A stretch of DNA of 64,000 nt from Azorinus chamasolen (Eukaryota > Mollusca > Bivalvia > Cardiida > Solecurtidae), in contig OY755252.1 of NCBI GenBank assembly GCA_963576725.1, positions 24,492,155 through 24,556,154 on the forward strand, given 5' to 3'. Under the pieces are notes generated by a model that was given only the letters and a program-made list of their open reading frames with translations, ran no database searches and was not told where the DNA came from. The position numbers were made by a program, and so were the translations under genes. Each line of letters opens with the position of its first letter. The stretch's first letter is position 1. Shown in pieces: positions 1-12,300 of the stretch.

Positions 1-116
1 TCATTGTGATAAACAAAGCATTTGCTCCTATGGAGCAAATGCTTTGTTTATCATGATGGTTTCAAAATTACTTTTACAGAGGCGTCAAACTAAGTCAGTA
101 GGAGGTAACAGGTTAA
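1..116. mobile_element. Family A TTAA MITE, truncated by window edge
   Basis: Hairpin with arms GATAAACAAAGCATTTGCTCC around CTATGG, then an AT-rich shoulder and the end GGTTAA at 111-116. Same family as 38236-38464. Confidence 0.75.
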
Positions 117-219
117 CGACGGTTTCACAAATTTAGATTTAACAATGTCGGTTTGTTGAAATTCCTGTAGCGAGTTGGTGTGACTTTTTTGTCACCGAGT
201 AGATTATGTAATGTCTTAC

Positions 220-340
220 CGGAAACAAGGAGAAGATTTTCAGTCTGAAGGTTTTACACCCGTGCCCGGGTTTGTAGTAGAAGCAAGGAACATCAACATT
301 TCCCAGGTATTGACTAAATAAGGCAATTAGAAACATGGTC
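220..340 (-). CDS. SLC23A-like: SLC23-like exon 6
   Basis: 121 bp. Completes a Leu codon with its first base, then [18 protein letters not shown], a membrane segment followed by a Cys/Lys-rich loop and RLKIFSLFP. Acceptor TTTGTTCCAG, donor CCG/GTAAGA. The order and phase fit exon 5 exactly. Downstream exons are beyond the left edge; a family A MITE occupies 1-116 in the next intron. Confidence 0.88.
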
Positions 341-3300
341 CTGGAACAAAGGGTATTCAAACTCTGTGTATGTCATTCTCTCCAAATAAGCAGCGGATTT
401 AAAAAAAACCCATTTCTCTATACATGATTGTACACTCGTGATATAACCTTTATCAGCCATTTTGGAATCAGATGAAAAACTGAATTATGAATACATTACC
501 ATCGTTTTGCATTTAGCTGTCACCAGCTTTTACAGAGACACAAGTTTGTCTATATCATCGTCGTTTTTGGTAGGTTCTTCTGTAGAAATATTTAACCCTT
601 TCAATGAAAAGAAAATTGTTCATCAGAGTGTAACGATAGACTAGATTTAGTATAAAATGCTATATGTTTAGAGAGGATCTTGTGTGACAAATATACTACA
701 ACCTGTCCTAAGCGGTCATTCATTTATTGAACATAGGAGGTCTAATAAGCAGGAGTTTACTTAATACAGTGCTCCCTCCCTACAACGACCCTCTCAATGA
801 CGATTCCCTCCTTACAACAACGCATGCCACTGTTTCCGAAACAACAAGACTCCAGAAACAACTTTTTTTCATCGTATTTTCTTTATGCCTCCATCAAACC
901 ATATGTTGTGACCACTCTTTAGAATCGTCACAAAGAGTGGTCACAACATAGGGTTTGAGTGAGGCATAACGGTTTTAGTTCTCGAAATACACCTTAACTA
1001 GGGATGCACAACAAGCTAATTATGTTTGATTTTCCCTCCCTATAACAACCCCCTCTGAACAACATAATTATACAATATTCGTATCCCAAAGGGTGTTGTT
1101 GTAGAGAGGGAGCACTGTACAGGGCAAAAGTAATGCAGAAAGGTCCGATAGGAGTTTCCTGGATTACATTTGAAACACTTTAAGTTACTACCTGCTGTAC
1201 AGACTCATAATAAGACGAGCGCTTAAGACCATTCTACTACAGTGCAGACCCTGGTCATAGAGCTCCTCTAAGTTTAGACTACTTGATTCTGCTATAGTGC
1301 AGACCCTGGTCATAGAGCTCCTCTAAGTTTAGACTACTTGATTCTGCTACAGTGCAGACCCTTGTCATAGAGCTCCTCTAAGTTTAGACTACTTGATTCT
1401 GCTATAGTGCAGACCCTGGTCATAGAGCTCCTCTAAGTTTAGACTACTTGATTCTGCTATAGTGCAGACCCTGGTCAGAGAGCTCCTCTAAGTTTAGACT
1501 ACTTGATTCTGCTATAGTGCAGACCCTGGTCATAGAGCTCCTCTAAGTTTAGACTACTTGATTCTGCTATAGTGCAGACCCTGGTCATAGAGCTCCTCTT
1601 AGTTTAGACTACTTGATTCTGCTATAGTGCAGACCCTGGTCATAGAGCTCCTCTAAGTTTAGACTACTTGATTCTGCTATAGTGCAGACCCTGGTCATAG
1701 AGCTCCTCTAAGTTTAGACTACTTGATTCTGCTATAGTGCAGACCCTGGTCATAGAGCTCCTTTAAGTTTAGACTACTTGATTCTGCTATAGTGCAGACC
1801 CTGGTCATAGAGCTCCTCTAAGTTTAGACTACTTGATTCTGCTACAGTGCAGACCCTGGTAATAGAGCTCCTCTAAGTTTAGACTACTTGAGTCTGCTAT
1901 AGTGCAGACCATGGTCATACAGCTCCTCTAAGTTTAGACTACTTGAGTCTGCTATAGTGCAGACCCTAGTCATAGAGCTCCTCTAAGTTTAGACTACTTG
2001 CAAATATCAGTACACGTGTATCCCGCAACAAAAGGGATGAATTAGATTAACGATTAACTCCATGGATATTCATGCAAGAATTAATGGAGCATGAATATTA
2101 ATTAGAATAATATTTATAATGGCATATGAAGACATTAATTTTTGGCCGTGATAGAAACTGCAGAATCATTTCTATATTATTCCATTAGCAGATCCTGATC
2201 AGACAGCTCCTACAAGACAGGAGTCGTCTGATATGAGTCAACTCTGTTTGCAAATGCATGGAAAGGTGTATTTATGAATTAACCCTTTCCTTTTAGTAAA
2301 CGCATTTTCATGCATCTGCAAACAGAGTAGACCCAGATCAGACGGCTTCTACATTAACCGTCTGATCAGGGTTTGCTCTGTTTGCTTATGGTGTAATATA
2401 GATCTGACTCTTTAGCTTCTGCCTGAGCCAAAATGGCCTGTGTTCATATGCCATTATAAAAAGATAATCTTATTAATATTCATGACGTCATTATTTCTTA
2501 TATGAATATTCAACAGGAACATGGTAAATGGACTACACTTACAGTAAAGCTATCCACCAGTGGTTTGAGGCGTTATCAGAGCCAGCGCCGAACAACGACA
2601 GTCCGATCAGAGAGATGGTTGGGGCTATGGACAGTGGGCCGATGTACCTCAGTACGAACCCCATCACGCCGCTGAATCCAACCACCACACCGAAGAGTGA
2701 AGATATAATAATTGCTCCCTGGATCTGAAAAAACAGTAGAACCTGTCTTAGCGACCATTAAAAAGATGCATGTAAGGCAGGTAGTAGCTTAATACAGGTC
2801 AAAAGTAACGCAGAGCCTGGTCATTCTTACATTAATATTTATCAAGAAAAGAGACCCCCATCCACACCAAAACCAACTACAAAACAAACAACCTCTTGAG
2901 TGGGCCCCTATGACAGGAGTTGCTTCACAAATCATTTTTTCGAACGTCACATCAGCAAAATTAACTTTTTCAGATCTACCCTTTGACCCTTTCCCTGTTG
3001 TATATTTATATAAGAAATAATGACGTCATGAATATTAATAAGATTATTTTTTACAATGGCATATGAACAAAGGACATTTTGGCTAAGGCAGAAGCTATAC
3101 AATCAGATTTATATTACACCATAAGCAAACAGAGCAGACCCTGATCAGACGGCTCCTATAGGAGCCGTCTGATCTGGGTCTACTCTGTTTGCAGATGCAT
3201 GAAAATGCGCTTACATAAGGGAAATGGTTAAAAGCTTATCAGCCTAGATAATACAATGTTTTACATGTACATGCAGATCTTGCGCGAATAGTAAAGACCC

Positions 3301-6300
3301 TGATCGGACGGAGTTACATAGATGTTGCAGCTAGTCGTAGTTTATACTGTTTGTGAAACACAATAGTAACCAGCAATCTTAATTACAATCCTATTCCCTC
3401 CTACTTACGTATTTGACGCATCTGTAAAAGTCATTGTTTGATACCATAGTGATAAATAGAGTATATGCTCTATAGAACCAAATGCTCTATTTATCACATT
3501 GATTTCAATCAAAACTATATAATTCTACAATTGATCCATTTTCTTTAGACATGAATACTTGAACTGCTCTGATCTAATATTTCGACCACTAAGGGCCTTT
3601 TTCAAAGATTATCATGACATGATAATCTTTGAAAAAGGCCCTTAGTGGTCGAAATATTAGATCAGAGCAGTTCAAGTATTTATGTATTATATTAATTCCC
3701 TATTTTGGAATATTTTCTTCATTTTCTTTAGTAAATGCCCCTTTTCAGCAGATTTACTCAAAGTGGTTGGGTATAAAAAAGTCCAAGAGGGACTAGGAGT
3801 TACTGCTAAACGCAGATCTGGGTCCATGCTTATAAAGCTTTTAGTTGAGTCTGAGTTTTGTTCTCAAGCTTTTGATTGGTCAGATTTGAGTTCTCAAGCT
3901 TTTGATTGGTCAGATTTGAGCCAATCTCTTTGGCTCAAATCTGACCAATCAAAAACTTGAGAACGAACTCAGACTCAATTAAAAGTTTTATAAGCATAGA
4001 CCTTTATTTTTGAATCCCTTATAACGAAAACCAACAATACGGGTTTGTGTAGACACATATCAGGATAAAAACATGGCATCTGATCAGGTTTTGCACTGTT
4101 TGTCAAACACGTGAGAAACACAGAATAGGAAAAAAATGTTTGCTTTCCTTTTTGGTGTTATCCTTGGTATCAGAGCGCATTTCATGGCATTTTAGTTGAT
4201 GTTCCTTGTTGTTATGTCATGTGATGTACACTTTATACCGAAATCTCTCTATCTCTCTAATGTGTTGCAAACAGTGTAGAACCGGTTCCAACGCGTCGTT
4301 GTAAAGGCAGTGGTTGATCTGTTTCTACACTGTTTGCTAAACCTTCAGGTTGTTTTTCATATAAATAAAATATTTAATCCTTTATAAGGATGGCCTACCT
4401 CACATATCCTGGCTTTCCAAATAGCTCTATGCTCCTCGCTGCCAATAGCAGGAAGACCAAGAGATGTGAAGTTTACAGCTTGGCCATCTGAAGAACAGAA
4501 CAGCATTATGGTAACAAAACAGAGCAGAACACAGCACGTGTCTCTTATATGGTACTAACGTTTTATTTTCATGATCAAAGTGAGCTTTTCCCCAATTATA
4601 CATGTTTTGTTGATTTGTCAAATGATGTAGAAGAAGGTTGAATAATCATTCTATGACAACCACAAAATGAGGTTTAATTGTGAGTTTTGAAGGTAGTTGG
4701 AAGCGTAATGCATAACTGCTCCTGCACTGGCCTGCATTGACCAAGCACCTGCTTTTTAGGACACCGATGTTTATTAATTAAGTGGTCGTATTAAAGGGTT
4801 TCTATTGTACAATCGATCTTGTCTCCCAATCTTCAGCGATTATACAAAAGAAGTGGGATTTTGAGTTAGGGTGCAACTTAATGCAGGTCAAAATGTATGC
4901 AAATTTCTCCTCTATCAGCTTTCCGCATAGTGTTCGTCATGTATCAACCAATTCCCTCATATTGACGCATTTTTAACTTTTTGAAATCATTGTGATCTAT
5001 TTATTACAATGGTTTTAAATCTACACAATTCTAAATTTTCCTTTTTTCTAGTAAATTCTCCTTTTCTATAAATTTATTCAAAAGGCAGGGTCAAAGCATA
5101 GACTATGAAAAAATGGGTCAAGCAATTCTTATCTAGGTTTACCTACGCCCTCTTCATTCAATTTGTGATTCTACTGTACATACATCCCAAGTGAGCCTGC
5201 TATGTTGAGGTCGTCTTATTGCTGAATATAAATGCAATCGATTTTGTTCATGTTGAATACCAGCGTATGTTCTGTCAACCCTTTACTACATGAATATTCA
5301 TGTAAGAAATAACGATGTCATAAATATTAACTGGATGCATGTTTATAATGTTAAATAAACACAGGACATTTTGGCCATGACAGAAACTATAGAGCCATAT
5401 CTATGTCATTTTAATAGCAAACAGAGCAGATCTGATCCGGGTCTTCTATGTTTGCATATGCGTAGAAAGGAGAAAAAAATAAATAACTACCTTTACTTCA
5501 TGAATATGCATGTGTTTTAACACCATGAATATCTCTAAATTCTTCACCTCATGAATACAGTAAACCCCTTCTAATGCGACCAGCCAAAAGAGGCAATGGT
5601 AGGTGGTAGCTTAATGCAATACGAAAGTTATGCAGAAAGCTCCTGTATGAGCTTTCTGCATAGTTTTCGTTCTGCATTAAGCAACCACAAGCTTATAAAG
5701 ACAGCCATGTTTATTCTTTAAGTGGTCGCATTAGAGGGGTGTTACTGTATCTCTAATTTTTTAACCTCATGAAAATTTTTACCTCGTAAATACGTCGCCT
5801 CATGAATATTTATATGAGAAACACTGTCATGCCGCATCATGTATATTAATTAGATGAATTTTAGTAAAAGCATATGCACAGAATAATGTTTTTGCCATGG
5901 CGGAACGTGTAGAAAAACAAATTTACATGTATGTTGAGTCATAAGTAGACAGACCTGACCTTGATCAGATATTTCTTACAGGCTCTCTCTGATCTGTATC
6001 TAATCTGTTTGTGAAAATACGTCTATAACGCTCCAGTAAAACAGTATATGACAGAATGTCATAAAGCAAGTGAATTGTTTCTATCATGGTAGTCTTAATA
6101 GAAACAGGTCTATAGAAGTTATCAGATCAGGATCTGAACTGTTTGCTTATACAGTACACCCTGTCTTAAGTAATCTTATATTAATGGGACACAGGAACCT
6201 TAAAAAGCTGATGGTAGCTTAATACAGCTTAAACTAATGCAAACAGCTACCAGGAGCATTTCTCTTTACTTCTGACCTGTATTAAGCTACATGTACCACC

Positions 6301-9300
6301 TGCCATACAGACCCATAATTAGACCTCGTTGATGGTCGCTTAAGACAGGTTCTACTGTATATAACAGGTATGGTTCTCCTCTGCATGTCAAGGTAATGTA
6401 TTTCTTTAGTTTATATATTCTATAATTAGCCAGTTTTTCGCGGCGTTACTCGCATTTATAAACAGTTGAGATCCAGATGAGACGCCGTGCAACTCGGCAT
6501 CACTCCCGGATCCAAGCTGTGTTAAAATCGGTCAATATAGCTTCTCAAAGCTTGAAAGTATTCAAAAAGCAGAGCCAAAGCTGAACAGGTGTTATTTCTT
6601 CGTTGTCGAGAGAGGGTTAATACAGGAATAACGAGGATTAAACAGAGCAGCAGATAAATGTACATACTCAAAAACAGTAAAACTTCGATTATCCAAACAC
6701 TAAAATACGGATTATTATCGATCTTTAAGACAGGTGGCAGCTTAATGCATGGTGAAAGTCATGCAGAAAGCTCCTCTAGGAGCTTTCTGCATGACTTTCA
6801 ACATGCATTAAGCAGCCACCTGCCTAAAAGGGTCTAAATTCTTCTTTACCGAAAATTCGAATAATCGAGGTTTTAATGTACTATAATTGTCATTTTCCCA
6901 CCAAACCCTGTGTTGTGACCACTCTTCGAGGCGATTCTAAAGAGTGGTCACAACAAAGGGTTTGATGGAGAAATAGCGCTGATAGTCGTGAAAATAAGTT
7001 GAATTTTCGCATCTTATCTGCTGCTCTGGATTGAATAAATACATATTCCTCATGCAAATGGTTTACCCTTTCGCTGCCAAATTCTCTCGTCTGCTAACTT
7101 TGTCGTCTGCTACAAAATTTCATTTTCTTTTATTTTCTTCATTTTTGTTTCAAAAACATAGTAACAGTAACAAACAGTTTGGATCCTGATGAGACGCCGA
7201 GTTACTCGGCGTCTCATCTGGATCCAAACTGTTTGCATAGGTAATAACTGATCCGGTATTGGCAGCGAAAGGGTTAAATTCACCGTACACTGCTCTCTGG
7301 CCGCGGTATAGGGACAGCTCCACTTGGATTGTGCCATGATAGCAAACGTCGGAGGCAGGAAGGAAAACGACCCACCCTGGATGATCGGCAGTCTACAATA
7401 GTCACAGAATCAAATAACATATCATCGTCCGAAGGATTTCCTACTTTCAGAATTTCGCATATGATATGCGGAATTCTGAAAGTAGGAAATCCTTCGAACG
7501 CAAAAGCTTTAACCCTTTCGCTGCCAAACTCTGTCGTCTGCTACAAATTATTATTTTTTTGATATTCTTCATTTTTATTTCAAAAACATAGTAACAGTAA
7601 CAAACAGTTTGGATCCTGATGAGACGCCGAGTTACTCGGCGTCTCATCTGGATCCAAACTGTTTGCAGAGGTAATCACAGATCCGGCACTGGCAGCGAAA
7701 GGGTTAATGGATAACAAAAGAGAAAAATGCTGTACATAGTAGGCTACATACCACAAAGACACGCGTCACACCGTCGCGTTTCAACCATTTTGTCTGTTAG
7801 CTCCTCATTCTGGTGCATTTTGACACATTTGCAAACAGAGTAGATCCATATCAGACGAGTCCTGTCGCATTCGTCTGACAAGAGTCTGCTCTGTTAGCCA
7901 ATGTAATAGCATAACTCTCATTCTACAGTTTGTGCTATGGTTCACAGTTCCTTGTTCATGATGTAATAGCATAGCTCTCAGTCTACAGTTTGTACTATGG
8001 TTAACAATTCCTTGTTCATGATGTAATAGCATAGCTCTCAGTCTACAGTTTGTGCTATGGTTCACAGTTCCTTGTTCATGATGTAATAGCATAGCTCTCA
8101 GTCTACAGTTTGTACTATGGTTCACAGTTCCTTGTTCATGATGTAATAGCATAGCTCTCAGTCTACAGTTTGTACTATGGTTAACAATTCCTTGTTCATG
8201 ATGTAATAGCATAGCTCTCAGTCTACAGTTTGTACTATGGTTAACAATTCCTTGTTCATGATGTAATAGCATAGCTCTCAGTCTACAGTTTGTGCTATGG
8301 TTCACAGTTCCTTGTTCATGATGTAATAGCATAGCTCTCAGTCTACAGTTTGTACTATGGTTAACAATTCCTTGTTCATGATGTAATAGCATAGCTCTCA
8401 GTCTACAGTTTGTGCTATGGTTCACAGTTCCTTGTTCATGATGTAATAGCATAGCTCTCAGTCTACAGTTTGTACTATGGTTCACAGTTCCTTGTTCATG
8501 ATGTAATAGCATAGCTCTCAGTCTACAGTTTGTACTATGGTTAACAATTCCTTGTTCATGATGTAATAGCATAGCTCTCAGTCTACAGTTTGTACTATGG
8601 TTAACAATTCCTTGCTCATGATGCCATTATAAAGCAAATCAGCTGATTAATATTAATGAGTCATGATTTCCTACAGGAATATTCTTCAGATAAATGGATG
8701 TTTATTATGTTCTGATGTACTTTCCACTCACCAGAGCTTATTCTACTTTGCTGACTTGCCTGACCAGCAGTGTAAAACCTTGGACAAAACCGCGATTTAA
8801 CCGTTCTCTTGCTGAATTTTAAAATACATGTCTCCTTCTTTACCTATGCCCTATTGTATAATTACATATATATTCACTGTGTACAAGTATTTCGCTGTGC
8901 AATCACTGCTGTGGAGTGCACTGGTTGCACAATCAACTTGAAAATAGTGCAGACCCTGATGAGACAGCTCCTGCAGGAGCTGTATCATCTGGGTCTTCAC
9001 TATTTACAGGTAGGTGTATTGACGTGAATAGCAAGCGAAGGGTTAAACGGATAGACTGAACTGGGTTTACATTGTTTGTCGAGCCTAAAGGTTGCTTTTT
9101 GAACTACAGTATTCGTTTACTTGTAGCTTACTGAGCAAAATTATGGTTTTCCAAACGTCTTCTACGCCATTTCTATTGTTTTACACCAGTTCTTATTGAA
9201 GCTACCTAGAGTGTGAACATATTGTGTCTTGATGAGAAGCCTAGATACCCATCTCATCTATATACATTTTCATAATGACATGTGTACAGTAAAACCTCTC

Positions 9301-12300
9301 TATAACGACCACCAAATTGTTTCAATTAGTTGGTATTTAGGGCAGGTGGTTGCTTAATGCAAGGTGAAAGTAAACAGAACGCTCCTATAGGAGCGTTCTA
9401 TTTTACTTTCACCTTGCTTTAAGCAGCAACCTGCCTTTAACACAACACATTTGATGTAATTTAGTGGCCGTTATAGAGAGCCTTTACTGTATATTGGAAA
9501 TCTAGGTATTGGTAGAAACTATCGAGTCAGATATATTATTATTTCATAAGCAAACAGACCAGACCAAGATAAGACAGCTTCTAGAGGAGCGGTCTGATCT
9601 GGGTCTGTTATGTTTGTAAAGGCGGTAAGAAATCGTTTATATGAGGAAAAGGTTCATGTATTTGCAAACAGAGTAGACCCAGATCAGAAGGCTCCTATAG
9701 GAACCATCTGATCTGGGTATGCTCTGTTTGCTAATAGAATTCGGCAGATCTGCTTCTTTAGTTTATAAAATGGCAACAGTTATTTTGTCCATGAATATTC
9801 AGTATTTATCGAAATGTGTAATAAATATAGATTAGGGAAAAGGTTAAAAAGCGTCCACATATCCTAACGGATCACCGACATCCTAGCAGTTCATCGATAT
9901 TGGAATGAATTGCTGATTCCCTAAAGACTCGCTCATATATTAAGCTAGGTTCACATTCACACTGCCGATCAGATCAACTCGATCAAGCCCGATCAAATGA
10001 TCAGGAACTGGTCTGGCTCGCTCGGCAGGAGTGATTGGGGAGGCCTGCCTTAGTCGGCATCGCTCAGACTTCCTATAGCTAGGTTCCCACTGCCGATCAG
10101 ATCAACTCGATCAAGCCGTATCCAATTATCGGGAACTGGTCTGGCTCGCTCGGCAGGAGTGATCGGGAAGGCCTGCCTCAGTCGGCATCGCTCGGACTCC
10201 CTACTCGAATTTTTTTGACATGTCCAAACAACTCGGATAGAGATCGGGTAGCCACGGGCCCAGAAGCGATTGGGAAGCGGTCGGGTATTGATCGAGTAGA
10301 AGGCAGAGTTAATAGGGAGACAATCGCATATCTAGTGCTGTCGGGATGACGTCATTTACCCGATACTCGATCATTTCGACCTCCACCCGAGCAATACCCG
10401 ACCGAATCAAGTACGACCATGACGATCTAGTCGGGTAGAGATAGAGCAGAGGTCCAGTTGTTTGGGTAGAGATCGTATAGGAATCGTATCTGGGTGGAGA
10501 TGATCGAGCGGAGATCAGAGTGGTTGTTGAGTTGACGTCGTGGAGGAGTCGTGAATGATCGCGACGGAGTCGTGTATGATCGAGTAGAGGTCGAGAAGAA
10601 CTTGTTTAAATGCCTTTGATCGAGCTTGGTCGGAGAATTTGGGTGATTGGGATGATCGCGTTGATCTGATCGGCAGTGGGAACATACCTTTATCAACAGA
10701 CCTATTCGCCGGAACAGTTTCAGTTTCAGTTTCAGTTTTATTGGCAAATCAGCAATACATATTGCCTTTGACCATTTACAACAATACATGCGAAATATGG
10801 CATATACAAACATTATTAACAAAATAACAAAGAATTACAAAGCAGCAAGAGTATCAAGGGTAGTTTTACGGAAATGCATACACTCCTTGATATATTTAAC
10901 TGTATTTATTAATTTTTTCCTGTTTGCCGTTGACATAAAAGCGTTAAATGTGTTAACAGAAGGCCAATGAACGTTACCAAAATATTTTCTACGAATTTCT
11001 GTGTATTTGGGGCAACACAGTAGGAAATGATACTCACTTTCAACAAGATTATGATTACAAAGTTTACAGAATCTGTTTTCTCTTAATGTTCCACTAAAAC
11101 GTCAATCTCAAGAGTATGAGAGCTTAATCTAAAACGAGAAAATATTTTGCGTAGCTCATCATTCCTAATTATATTTAGATATTCTTCGAAGCAAAAACCG
11201 TTTTTAAATCTACAATACGTACTTAATTTGGTCATCGAGTTAATTGAATCATTTCAATCTTGAATAAACTGGTCTCTTAGACTCATCTTTATTAGTGGTA
11301 CATAATTGGTATCAGCATCAAAATTTAACCGTACATTAGTAAGTCCGAGATGATCAATAATAGAATTAATTCTTTTGGCCCAGCAAGTGCTTTTTACATT
11401 ATTGCACTGATCAATAAAAACTTCGAACATCGGTGAACCAATTTTACTTCTTATCTTACACCAGAACTTAAGTGCCCGTTCTTTACATAAAATCGTCCAT
11501 GGGAACCTTCCTAATTCACCATACACGGCTGAGTTAGGTGTTTGTTTTTTAACGCCAAGTACATATTTACAGAATTTTAGGTGCAACTTATCAACTTCTT
11601 TCAAATTATAAACACCCCAAACCTCAGCCCCGTATAATAGAATTGGAACAACCAAACTATCGAACAGCGCAAGTTTTGTCTTGACATCAAAATGAATTTT
11701 GTCAAAAAGATATAAAAGACTTGAATAGGCCTTTAGAGCCTGATCATGCAAACACTTTACAGCATTCGTGAACGTTCCAACGGGATTAAATGTGATGCCT
11801 AAATATGTAAATTTGTTTACTATTTCTACTTGTTCTCCATTTATGTAAAACTCAATAACATGATTACTTGTACGTTTTTCGAATATTATAACTTTTGCTT
11901 TTGAGACATTTATTGTTAGACCCCATTTAACAGAGTATTGGTAAATGTTATCAATTTGTGACTGCAAACTAATAGGATCTGTAGTGAACAGAACAATATC
12001 GTCAGCAAAAAGGATTAGGTATTTTGATAATAATTCAAAATCCTTATCAGTTAATGATTGAAAATCAAGGTTATCAACAATGTCATTTAGGAAAAAGAGA
12101 AATAAAATGGGTGATAACGGTTCACCTTGCTTTAAACCTGTCGTGACGTCAAAGAATTCAGATATATTACAATCTGATAGTTGAACACACGACTGCACAC
12201 TGCTATACATACACTTTATCATGTATAACATTTTACAACTAATGCCTGACTGAATTAATTTATACCATAGAGCCTCCCGATTAACGGTATCAAAAGCCCG

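Noticed and set aside
2528..2728. Plus-strand 66-residue open frame
   Set aside because: Shadow of SLC23-like exon 5 on the minus strand, which has family motifs and good splice sites.
7805..8572. 255-residue minus-strand open frame with a 20-residue repeat
   Set aside because: It is the translation of a 60-bp minisatellite inside a MITE; open only because the period is a multiple of three.
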